Source of the DNA: Planctomycetota bacterium
GTDB taxonomy: Bacteria > Planctomycetota > SKW154
Reading direction: 5' to 3'
Assembly (NCBI GenBank): GCA_026418755.1
Contig: JAOAAR010000138.1
Location: 1 to 5,450, forward strand
Length of the DNA: 5,450 nt
The notes under the pieces are model-generated. The model did no database searches, was not told the origin of the DNA, and saw nothing but the letters and a program-made list of their open reading frames with translations. This document shows, in pieces, positions 1-5,450 of the stretch; positions within the stretch are counted from its first letter, which is position 1, and each line of letters starts with the position of its first letter. The translations under genes and the position numbers were made by a program.

Positions 1-19
1 AGATGTGTATAAGAGACAG
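1..19 (+). other. Nextera/Tn5 mosaic-end adapter remnant (artefact)
   Basis: The first 19 bases, AGATGTGTATAAGAGACAG, match the synthetic Tn5 mosaic end of Nextera tagmentation adapters base for base. The mosaic end is an engineered hybrid of the natural Tn5 outer and inner ends, so this is library adapter left on the contig rather than a genomic transposon. Genomic sequence begins at about position 20. Anything that appears to cross this boundary should be ignored. Confidence 0.97.
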
Positions 20-50
20 ATTATACACTTTCGTCTCACTAACCGCACAT

Positions 51-81
51 AAAAAAGGATAAAGAAATAATCTTCACCTTT
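51..81 (-). terminator. Weak candidate intrinsic terminator after the zinc-ribbon gene
   Basis: On the minus strand, about 77 nt after the zinc-ribbon gene stop, the sequence can fold into a two-part stem. An outer AAAGG pairs with CCTTT, and an inner GAAGA pairs with TCTTT (one G-T pair) around the loop TTATT, with small bulges between. A run of six T (positions 56 to 51) follows the CC, three of which are used in the stem. The stem is AT-rich and imperfect, so this is only a possible end of the dnaG-rpoD-zinc-ribbon transcript. The rest of 20-157 holds no convincing gene. A second small hairpin (TCTCT-TCA-AGAGA, minus strand, near 138-150) has no T-run. Confidence 0.3.
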
Positions 82-157
82 CTCTCCTCGCCTCATATTT
101 TCAAGAGGACAGTAAGGCGGAAGGCAGGGTGGGGAAGTCTCTTGAAGAGAGGGATGG

Positions 158-889
158 TTAGAGTTTTTCCTCGACGAAAAGGATGCGGTTGCACTGGCGG
201 CAGCAGACCAGTTCTTCTGCGCGTAGAATCTCGTTCAACTCTTGTAAGGTGATGCTCATAAAGCAGCCGTTACAAATAAGCCGTTCTCTGTCTGCGGAGA
301 CGACGGTTTTCTTTTTCACTTTTGAATGGATACGAGAGTATTTTTTAAAGACTTCGGGGGGAAGAGCAGAGACGGTTTTTCTGCGTTTTTCCTGTTCATA
401 AGCGATATCTCGCTGAATGGCTTCTTCTTCTTCGCAGAGATGTTTCTCTTGTTGTTTTAAGTTCTCTTCTTCTTTTTTCATCTCTTCTTCTTTTCGACTG
501 ATATCTATTTCCAACTGTTCGACAGAGTCAAGGGTGGCGATTGCTTTATCTTCGAGAGCGGAGACTTCGCCACGAAGTTTTTCCTGCTGTTCCTTGAATT
601 GCTGGTATTCTCTGTTACTTTTAAGGGAATGGAATTTGGCGGCGAAACCTTCGAGTTCCTTTTCTTTCTCTTTCAGTTCCTTCTCCATCCGATGTGCTTC
701 CAGTTCCAATTCTTTGCGCTTTTTGCGCAACGATTCAAGAAGTGAGAGGTTGTCTTTAAGGGAGTTTTTGAGTTCGTTCTTCTTCGATACAATAGTTTCC
801 AGACGCAGATTCAAGTCTGCTAAAGTATCATCTATTTCGGAGAGGTTCCGTAGTAGTTCAATCTGCTCCTTGATTCTTTCAGTCTGCAT
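158..889 (-). CDS. Coiled-coil C4-type zinc-ribbon protein (COG1579/DUF164 family)
   Basis: The 243-residue product has a long, highly charged Lys/Glu-rich coiled coil (about residues 5-170) followed by a C-terminal zinc ribbon. The presumed zinc ligands are C206-x2-C209 and C230-x2-C233, with an extra Cys at 229. The segment KSNREYQ (90-96) and the PPEVFKKYSRI block (177-187) match conserved parts of this family as I recall it. The usual Gly after the last Cys is Asn here. No signal peptide or membrane segment is seen, so it should be cytoplasmic. Known relatives include Helicobacter HP0958/FlgZ, tied to RpoN stability and flagella, and Chlamydia CT398/CdsZ, which binds sigma54 and type III secretion parts. 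Whether either role applies here is not known. The ATG lies 11 nt inside the end of rpoD (ATGCAGACTGA overlap). Its only SD-like motif, GAGG, touches the ATG, so translation probably depends on coupling to rpoD. Family assignment is firm; function is open. Confidence 0.9.
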   Translation of the reverse strand: MQTERIKEQIELLRNLSEIDDTLADLNLRLETIVSKKNELKNSLKDNLSLLESLRKKRKELELEAHRMEKELKEKEKELEGFAAKFHSLKSNREYQQFKEQQEKLRGEVSALEDKAIATLDSVEQLEIDISRKEEEMKKEEENLKQQEKHLCEEEEAIQRDIAYEQEKRRKTVSALPPEVFKKYSRIHSKVKKKTVVSADRERLICNGCFMSITLQELNEILRAEELVCCRQCNRILFVEEKL

Positions 890-2543
890 CCTCTAAGAAT
901 CCTTCAAGAAGCACGCTTCGGATTGGGTGCTGCAATTTGCGCACCGCTTTTGCTTCTATTTGACGAACGCGTTCTCGTGTCACCTTAAAAATTTTCCCCA
1001 CTTCTTCAAGCGTATAAGTATAACCGCCACCCAGACCGTAACGCAACTTAATTATCTCTCTTTCGCGGAAAGAAAGGGTGTTTAGCACGCTCTCCATATT
1101 GTTACGGAGAAGTTCCTGCGTAGCAGCGGAGACAGGGTTCTCTGCTGCTTCATTCTCTACGAAATCGCTGAAAACCGATTCATCCCCTTCTCCAATTGGT
1201 TTATCGAGGCTGGTAGGATGTTTCGATATTTTCAGAATCTTCAGGGTCTCGTCTAGAGAGATACCGACTTCTTCTGCTAATTCGTCGGGTGTTGGTTCTC
1301 TGCCGGTGCGTTGGAGAAACTCTTTCTGCGCGTTCCTGAGTTTGCCCATCATTTCAATCATGTGAACTGGAATCCGAATCGTTCTTGCTTGGTCTGCTAT
1401 GGAGCGGGTAATCGCCTGTCTAATCCACCAGGTTGCATAAGTGCTGAATTTGTAGCCTCTGCGGTATTCGTATTTCTCGACCGCTTTCATCAGACCTGTG
1501 TTGCCCTCCTGAATCAGGTCCAGGAAGGAGAGACCACGGTTTCTGTATTTTTTTGCGATGGAGACGACAAGGCGAAGGTTGCCGCTTGCCAGTTCTTTCT
1601 TTGCGTTCTCGTACTCTTCTTTCCGTTTTTTTGTGACAAGGATGCGTTCCTTCAGTTCATCGTAAGTTTCAAGTGCTATTGCCTCCAGTTCACGGATGTA
1701 GCGTTGGAGGACGACTATCTTGCCTCGTGCGCCGTCATTGTTGATATCAGCCTTGAGTTCGTTTAGTCTGCGATATGCGTCTCCTATATCCTCCGCGTGA
1801 CGCTTCATAATATCGAAGAATTCTCTTATCACTTTTATCTGAGGAGAAAGTTCTTCAACAAGGATAACGCACTTCCGCATATTGGCGGTAAGGAGTCTGT
1901 GAAGATGTCTTTTCTGGGAGGCAGGCGTACGGCTAAGCAGTTTTTTCCTGAAAATCTTTTCCATTCTTTCCAGTAAGCCTTTAAGGGTGTTCATATGGGT
2001 TTCTATGCGGGTCATAAATGCGGTTTTGCTTATTCCTTCTTGTGGATTCAATACTTTGTCAAATGGCAGGTTGCCTGCGAGAATCTCCTGAAGAATGGGG
2101 ATAAATTCTCGAAGAGAGACACCTGACTGTAAAACTCTCCGTCTGAATCTTCTTCTGGTGAGGTCTATCCTTTTGGCTAGTTCTAACTCTTTTTCGCGTG
2201 AGAGGAGTGAAATCTCTCCCATCTGCATGAAGTAAAGGCGGATGGGGTCATTGATTTTTTCGACACCCAGTGGAGCAGGGCTGAGGAATTCGTCCTCTGC
2301 CTCGACCTCTACGGTTGGTTCTTCTTCCTCTTCTATCAGTTCGACTCCTGCTTCGTCTAATTCGTGAAGAATCTCTTCGATGTCTTCAGGAGAAGAGGAA
2401 TCGTCCAGTATCATACGCTCAATCTCAGCATATGAGAGGACTCCGTCACGCTTACCACGCTCAAGAAGTTTTCCTAACTCCTCTTTGTCCTGTCTTTCCT
2501 CTCTTTCTTCAAGCCGGAGAGGTTCTTCCTGCGGATTCATCAT
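879..2543 (-). CDS. rpoD: Primary (housekeeping) RNA polymerase sigma factor, sigma70 group 1
   Basis: The 554-residue product directs RNA polymerase core to housekeeping promoters. An acidic N-terminal region 1.1 (about 20-85, with a Glu run at 71-75) marks a group 1 sigma. Region 1.2 follows (about 98-128, NDPIRLYFMQMGEISLLSRE), then a non-conserved insert of about 180 residues (131-312). Region 2 (about 313-390) carries NLRLVVSIAKKYRNRGLSF, the core-binding DLIQEGNTGLMKAVEKYEY, and FSTYATWWIRQAITR for -10 recognition and melting. Region 3 covers about 391-470. Region 4 (about 485-545) has the -35 helix-turn-helix, TLEEVGKIFKVTRERVRQIE. No key block is missing. The gene starts with two ATG codons in a row; an AGGAGA Shine-Dalgarno 5 nt upstream favours the first, and the second is also possible. 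It follows dnaG by 9 nt and overlaps the zinc-ribbon gene by 11 nt, so it is surely co-transcribed. The region 2-4 wording looks planctomycete-like to me, from memory only. Confidence 0.98.
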   Translation of the reverse strand: MMNPQEEPLRLEEREERQDKEELGKLLERGKRDGVLSYAEIERMILDDSSSPEDIEEILHELDEAGVELIEEEEEPTVEVEAEDEFLSPAPLGVEKINDPIRLYFMQMGEISLLSREKELELAKRIDLTRRRFRRRVLQSGVSLREFIPILQEILAGNLPFDKVLNPQEGISKTAFMTRIETHMNTLKGLLERMEKIFRKKLLSRTPASQKRHLHRLLTANMRKCVILVEELSPQIKVIREFFDIMKRHAEDIGDAYRRLNELKADINNDGARGKIVVLQRYIRELEAIALETYDELKERILVTKKRKEEYENAKKELASGNLRLVVSIAKKYRNRGLSFLDLIQEGNTGLMKAVEKYEYRRGYKFSTYATWWIRQAITRSIADQARTIRIPVHMIEMMGKLRNAQKEFLQRTGREPTPDELAEEVGISLDETLKILKISKHPTSLDKPIGEGDESVFSDFVENEAAENPVSAATQELLRNNMESVLNTLSFREREIIKLRYGLGGGYTYTLEEVGKIFKVTRERVRQIEAKAVRKLQHPIRSVLLEGFLEDAD

Positions 2544-2548
2544 TTTTC

Positions 2549-2554
2549 TCTCCT
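2549..2554 (-). promoter_or_regulatory. rpoD ribosome binding site overlapping the dnaG stop
   Basis: The minus-strand sequence TTAGGAGAGAAAAATGATG places AGGAGA 5 nt before the first ATG and 8 nt before the second. The dnaG TAG stop (2555-2553) shares bases with this site, so ribosomes finishing dnaG end on the rpoD initiation site. This suggests translational coupling of primase and sigma factor. It is the strongest Shine-Dalgarno linked to a clear gene in the window, in contrast with dnaG, which has none. Confidence 0.85.
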
Positions 2555-4319
2555 AAGAAGACCGTCTCATCTCTACATTCCTGCATATTTCAGAAAGAGT
2601 ATCTATATCGTCGGATTCAAGCGCTCTTTTTAGGCGTCCTATTTCGAGAAGAGCATTGGTATCGTCAGATTTGAGCGCTCTTTTGATTTCCATCAACCGT
2701 TTCTGTGCGACGCTCCGAATCAGCCATCCATTCAAAATCTTTTGATAATCCCTCTTCTCTTCTTTTCTCATCAGCCGCTCTGCCCTTTGTAGCACCATCT
2801 TCACTTTTTCACGGAGTCTTTGACCATTCTCAGAAGAGTAAAGAGATTCGAGGTCAAAAGTCCCCAGTTCGCCGCTCTGTTTGAAAATATGTGCGGCAAC
2901 GGTAGCAATCTCTTTATCCTCGAATTGGTCTGCGCTGAAGCAGTTTGCTACATCCTCAATAATTGTCGGCTCCAGTAGCATCATCTCAAGAAGTTCACAG
3001 TCTCTGGCGGATGGCGCCGAGGGTTGAGAGGATTTACCTGCCGCCGTCCGATGCGAGGGGGTTACTGCGGCGTTCATTATGATGTGAGGTGTGACCCCCA
3101 GACGGTCGGCAACCTTACGCACCCACAGTTCACGCTCACTCTCCTTCTCGATATATGAGATTGCTGTTGAAAGTCTCTCGATAGTGCGTCTCCTTCCTTC
3201 GACCGACTCCCCGTATTCTTTTACGCATACGGAGTGTAGAAATTCTATGAATCTTGTCGCTTTCTCGGGGATTTTTTTTAGGTCAGAGTCTGATCTCTCA
3301 AGCATGAAATCGCATAAATCAAACCCTTCTGGTAGTTGAGCAATCCGAACATCAAGTCCTGCTGACAAGAGGATATCGACGGAGCGAGTTGCTGCTTTTT
3401 CGCCTGCTTTGTCAGAGTCGAATAGAAGGATAGCGCACTCCGCATAATGTTTTATACTCTGGGCATGGCGGAGTGTGAATGCTGTGCCAAGAACAGCGCA
3501 AACATTTTTCACTGCGCGTTGATGAGCCATCATCACATCTGTATATCCTTCGGTGATGAGCATCTCTCCTGATTTACGCGCCTCTTCTTTCGCCTGCTTT
3601 ATCCCGTAAAGGACGGAGGATTTCTTGAAGATGGGTGTTTCGGGGCTGTTCAAATACTTAGGGGTCTCTTCGTCGGAGAGGCTCCTACCGCCGAAGCCTA
3701 CCACCTTTCCCGAATGCTCTGTAATCGGAAAGACTACACGATTGCGCAAAAGAGGAATGAGGTTTCCTTCATAATTGGTGGAGATTCCTGCAGTCACCAT
3801 ATCGTTTTCAGAAAAGCCCTTTGAAAGTAAATACTCCAGGATGTTACGGTTCGGAGGGGCATATCCTATCCCAAACTCCTCCAAAGTCTCTCTCTTGAAA
3901 CCTCTTTTTTTTGTGAGATATTCAAGAGCATTTTTTCCTGTTTGCTCGTAAAGCATTTTTTGATAGTAGTTCGATGCGCAAGTGTTCAATTCAAAGAGGA
4001 GTGAGGATTTTGTTTCTACGGGGTCGGTGCGCCATTTCAGTTCTACCCCTGCTCTTCTGGCAAGTTCAGTGACAGCATCTTTAAAAGAGAGGTGGTTGAA
4101 ATTTTTGAGAAAAGAGATTACATCACCAGCAGCCCCGCAGCCGTAACACCTGTATGTTTGTTTCTCAGTGGAGACATAAAAAGAAGGTTTGGTGTCCGGA
4201 TGGAAAGGGCAGAGACCCACCCACTGCCGCCCTGCTTTTTTCATAGAAACAGAAGCGGAAACTACATCGAGGATGTTTATCCTGGATTTTATTTCGCTTA
4301 TTCTGTCTCGTAGGTTCAT
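2553..4319 (-). CDS. dnaG: DNA primase
   Basis: The 588-residue product makes the RNA primers for chromosome replication, normally working with the DnaB helicase. The N-terminal CHC2 zinc domain has C37-x2-H40-x17-C58-x2-C61, the same spacing as in E. coli. The catalytic core includes RGFKRETLEEFGIGYAP (139-155), RNRVVFPI (192-199) and PKYLNSPETPIFKK (220-233). Toprim metal-binding acids are E257 (TEGYTDV) and D301/D303 (LLFDSDKAG). The third acidic element reads EGFDLCDFML, with D334 and D337 spaced one residue wider than the usual DPD. The C-terminal part (about 440-588) is helical, as expected for the helicase-interaction region, and ends in an 18-residue tandem repeat. Length is typical. 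The start is fixed by an in-frame TAG at 4325-4323, two codons upstream; no Shine-Dalgarno precedes it. It is the first gene after a strong promoter and leads directly into rpoD. Confidence 0.98.
   Translation of the reverse strand: MNLRDRISEIKSRINILDVVSASVSMKKAGRQWVGLCPFHPDTKPSFYVSTEKQTYRCYGCGAAGDVISFLKNFNHLSFKDAVTELARRAGVELKWRTDPVETKSSLLFELNTCASNYYQKMLYEQTGKNALEYLTKKRGFKRETLEEFGIGYAPPNRNILEYLLSKGFSENDMVTAGISTNYEGNLIPLLRNRVVFPITEHSGKVVGFGGRSLSDEETPKYLNSPETPIFKKSSVLYGIKQAKEEARKSGEMLITEGYTDVMMAHQRAVKNVCAVLGTAFTLRHAQSIKHYAECAILLFDSDKAGEKAATRSVDILLSAGLDVRIAQLPEGFDLCDFMLERSDSDLKKIPEKATRFIEFLHSVCVKEYGESVEGRRRTIERLSTAISYIEKESERELWVRKVADRLGVTPHIIMNAAVTPSHRTAAGKSSQPSAPSARDCELLEMMLLEPTIIEDVANCFSADQFEDKEIATVAAHIFKQSGELGTFDLESLYSSENGQRLREKVKMVLQRAERLMRKEEKRDYQKILNGWLIRSVAQKRLMEIKRALKSDDTNALLEIGRLKRALESDDIDTLSEICRNVEMRRSS
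2587..2694 (-). repeat. Tandem 54-bp duplication in the 3' end of dnaG
   Basis: Two adjacent 54-bp units (2587-2640 and 2641-2694) are related at 35 of 54 positions by eye, with 22 of 25 identical in the core (2606-2630 against 2660-2684). In protein they give KRALKSDDTNALLEI (546-560) followed 18 residues later by KRALESDDIDTLSEI (564-578). The unit keeps the reading frame, so it adds one helical segment to the primase C-terminus. The third-position pattern of some differences suggests that the duplication is not brand new. Confidence 0.85.
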
Positions 4320-4330
4320 CGGCTAAACCG
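4320..4330 (-). promoter_or_regulatory. Small hairpin directly before the dnaG start codon
   Basis: The 11 nt immediately before the dnaG ATG read CGGTTTAGCCG on the minus strand. They can pair CGG with CCG, plus one T-G wobble, around a TTA loop. This occupies the place where a Shine-Dalgarno would sit, within a predicted leader of about 18 nt. It is short and could be chance; any role in translation control or transcript 5'-end stability is inference. Confidence 0.35.
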
Positions 4331-4343
4331 AAAGATACATTAA

Positions 4344-4371
4344 AATATAACCCAAAACTGGCGATTGTCAA
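4344..4371 (-). promoter_or_regulatory. Sigma70-type promoter of the dnaG-rpoD-zinc-ribbon operon
   Basis: On the minus strand a perfect -35 box TTGACA (4371-4366) is followed by a 16-bp spacer and the -10 box TATATT (4349-4344), which matches five of six consensus positions. Transcription should start near 4336-4338, leaving a leader of about 17-19 nt before the dnaG ATG. AT-rich sequence upstream of the -35 (about 4384-4400) could act as an UP element. Since the operon encodes the housekeeping sigma, the promoter is likely read by its own product. Confidence 0.8.
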
Positions 4372-4378
4372 ACCCGTA

Positions 4379-4405
4379 GGACAAAAAATTTCAAAAATCT
4401 TGTCC
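4379..4405. repeat. 27-bp AT-rich inverted repeat upstream of the dnaG -35 box
   Basis: The arms GGACAA and TTGTCC are perfect 6-bp complements, extendable to 8 bp with one G-T and one A-T pair, around an A/T-only core apart from one C. The repeat begins 7 bp upstream of the -35, roughly -42 to -68 from the predicted start. No T-run follows on either strand, so a terminator is unlikely. It could be a protein-binding operator or an UP element with a chance palindrome. Confidence 0.5.
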
Positions 4406-4572
4406 GATGGCGCTTCGCATATCTTTATCATATGGGCAGAAAGTTGTCATAAATTTTTCATATAACCTATTGAGACTCTGCATCTTGCAACAAAACTTTC
4501 CTCCTTCTGGTAAGACTAAGAGAAGTAGAAATCTGTTATAAGTGGTTAGGGCTAATACTTTTCTATTGGTTT
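4391..4572 (-). other. Intergenic stretch with an orphan Shine-Dalgarno and tiny ORFs
   Basis: Between the kinase stop and the dnaG promoter no normal gene is seen. A perfect anti-SD match, AAGGAGG, lies at 4506-4500 on the minus strand. Six nt downstream, TTG TTG opens an 8-codon ORF (4493-4467, LLQDAESQ). In another frame, 16 nt from the SD, an ATG opens a 30-codon ORF (4483-4391; starts MQSLNRLYEK, ends SAIGQDF) whose stop falls in the inverted repeat. Neither looks like a known protein. No convincing intrinsic terminator for the kinase is visible. One imperfect 8-of-9-bp stem (4519-4527 with 4556-4564) has a 28-nt loop and no T-run. Confidence 0.3.
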
Positions 4573-5448
4573 TCAGCGGCGGAAGCGGCGGCGGAGAGGA
4601 CGGCGAGGCTTGATTCGAGGAAAGGAAGGTTTTGGAGATTTCAGGCTCTCGAGTGCACGAATCAATTCTGCAGGCGACTGGAACCGCTCTTCAGGCCGCT
4701 TTTGCATACACTTCAGAATTACCGCTTCTAACTGCGCTGATATTTTGGGGTTTTTTGCTCGTGGCGGAGTGGGTTTCTCATAGAGATGTTTCGTCATTAC
4801 GATGACAGGGGAACTGCCGCTAAAAGGAACATCTCCTGTCACCATGAAGTAAAGAGTTCCTCCTAATGAGTATATGTCTGTGCGCGTGTCAAGAGGTTTG
4901 TTTCTTATCTGTTCTGGTGATATATAGTAAGGAGTCCCTGCTATTGTTGCAGTGACACCTTTCATATCCATGTCCAGTTGGCGTGCGAGTCCGAAGTCGC
5001 ACAACTTGACCACATTTTCTGCTGTGACCATCAGGTTTGATGGCTTTATATCACGATGGACGATGCTATGTGAATAAGCGCAATCGAGAGCACGTGCTGC
5101 CTGCAGCGCTATGTCGCAGACTTGCGGTTCTTCCATTACACCTTTTTCTTCTACTATCTGCTTCACTGTTTTTCCTTCCACATACTCCATTGCGTAATAA
5201 TAAACTCCATGGGATTCTCCGACATCTATCACATAGACGATGTTTTCGTGGTTTAGTTTTGCCGCCACTTTTGCTTCCTGCAAGAAGCGAGCGATGTAGT
5301 TTTTGTCGGTTGCCAGTTTCGGAGGAAGTATCTTCAGAGCAACCATCCTATTCAACGATATCTGGAGCGCCTTATAAACCGCGCCCATTGCTCCTTTTCC
5401 AATCTGCTCTATTATTCTGTAGTTCTCTAACTGAGGACGTGCCCCCAT
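4573..5448 (-). CDS. Soluble PknB-like Ser/Thr protein kinase (start near window edge)
   Basis: The 291 visible residues form one complete Hanks-type kinase domain, transferring phosphate from ATP to Ser/Thr of unknown targets. The glycine loop GKGAMG is at 17-22, the VALK lysine K39, and the helix-C glutamate E58 (FLQEAK). The catalytic loop HRDIKPSN has D133, K135 and N138, and marks an RD kinase. The DFG motif is D151-G153, the activation segment ends GTPYYISPE (171-179, SPE for APE), and D191 follows in TDIYSLGG. All catalytic residues are present. The domain ends near 268; the C-terminus is a short Arg-rich tail (KPRRPLRRRFRR), with no membrane segment, PASTA or other sensor domain. The ATG at 5448 gives a normal short lead of about 10 residues before the domain, but only 2 nt lie upstream, so the true start and any N-terminal extension or ribosome binding site cannot be judged. 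It is 253 bp upstream of dnaG, which has its own promoter, so it is probably a separate unit. Confidence 0.92.
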   Translation of the reverse strand: MGARPQLENYRIIEQIGKGAMGAVYKALQISLNRMVALKILPPKLATDKNYIARFLQEAKVAAKLNHENIVYVIDVGESHGVYYYAMEYVEGKTVKQIVEEKGVMEEPQVCDIALQAARALDCAYSHSIVHRDIKPSNLMVTAENVVKLCDFGLARQLDMDMKGVTATIAGTPYYISPEQIRNKPLDTRTDIYSLGGTLYFMVTGDVPFSGSSPVIVMTKHLYEKPTPPRAKNPKISAQLEAVILKCMQKRPEERFQSPAELIRALESLKSPKPSFPRIKPRRPLRRRFRR

Positions 5449-5450
5449 TG

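Noticed and set aside
1..19. Natural Tn5 or IS50 end
   Set aside because: The sequence is the engineered mosaic end, not the natural outer or inner end, and it sits exactly at the sequence edge with no transposase gene.
20..157. RNase P RNA or another structured RNA after the zinc-ribbon gene
   Set aside because: I looked for the conserved RNase P RNA core on the minus strand because rnpB can lie near such genes. The purine-rich stretch near 75-96 does not match it.
420..500. Pyrimidine-rich, repeat-like tract (TTC/TCT runs)
   Set aside because: Fully explained by Glu and Lys codons of the coiled coil on the other strand; no regular repeat unit.
417..896. 159-codon plus-strand ORF rich in Ser and Phe
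   Set aside because: It is the antisense of the Glu/Lys-rich coiled coil of the zinc-ribbon gene; GAA/GAG/AAG codons read backwards as TTC/CTC/CTT. It has no domain and no sign of its own start.
1311..1766. 151-codon plus-strand ORF
   Set aside because: It lies entirely antisense to the conserved regions of rpoD and resembles no known protein.
4165..4431. 88-codon minus-strand ORF crossing the dnaG promoter and start
   Set aside because: It overlaps the 5' end of dnaG in another frame and would run through the dnaG promoter. Its product looks like random sequence and no Shine-Dalgarno precedes it.
4418..4434. Short palindrome with CATAT/ATATG arms
   Set aside because: Five AT-rich base pairs around a 7-nt spacer are expected by chance in such AT-rich sequence.
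4519..4564. Stem-loop downstream of the kinase as its terminator
   Set aside because: The arms (4519-4527 and 4556-4564) pair at 8 of 9 positions, but the loop is 28 nt and no T-run follows.

Overview
The window is a core housekeeping locus of a bacterium. Every gene lies on the minus strand, so transcription runs from position 5450 towards position 1. Reading in that direction: a Ser/Thr protein kinase (5448-4573, possibly cut at its 5' side by the window edge), a 253-bp intergenic region with the dnaG promoter, DNA primase dnaG (4319-2553), primary sigma factor rpoD (2543-879), and a coiled-coil C4 zinc-ribbon protein of the COG1579/DUF164 type (889-158). Positions 1-19 are not biological: they match the synthetic Tn5 mosaic end used in Nextera library adapters exactly, so the contig ends at about position 20.

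The likely source is an uncultured bacterium assembled from Nextera reads. The sigma factor regions 2-4 and the DnaG toprim segment resemble, from memory, those of Planctomycetota or related PVC bacteria, and a soluble PknB-like kinase fits that group. This placement is tentative because no database search was possible.

dnaG, rpoD and the zinc-ribbon gene look like one operon, a version of the macromolecular synthesis operon (rpsU-dnaG-rpoD in E. coli) with no rpsU. The dnaG stop codon lies inside the rpoD Shine-Dalgarno sequence, and the zinc-ribbon gene starts inside the end of rpoD (11-nt overlap). A good sigma70-type promoter (perfect TTGACA, TATATT, 16-bp spacer) sits just ahead of dnaG. 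It gives a leader of only about 18 nt with no Shine-Dalgarno; a small hairpin takes that place. A 27-bp AT-rich inverted repeat lies 7 bp upstream of the -35. Together the operon supplies replication priming and housekeeping transcription initiation. The zinc-ribbon protein's role here is unknown, though relatives bind sigma54 or act in flagellar and type III secretion functions.

I see no mobile element, CRISPR array, RNA gene or obviously new system. The points worth a second look are small: the adapter and the false ORFs it creates, an 18-residue tandem duplication at the DnaG C-terminus, the SD-less dnaG start with its hairpin, the inverted repeat by the promoter, and an orphan perfect Shine-Dalgarno in the intergenic region.
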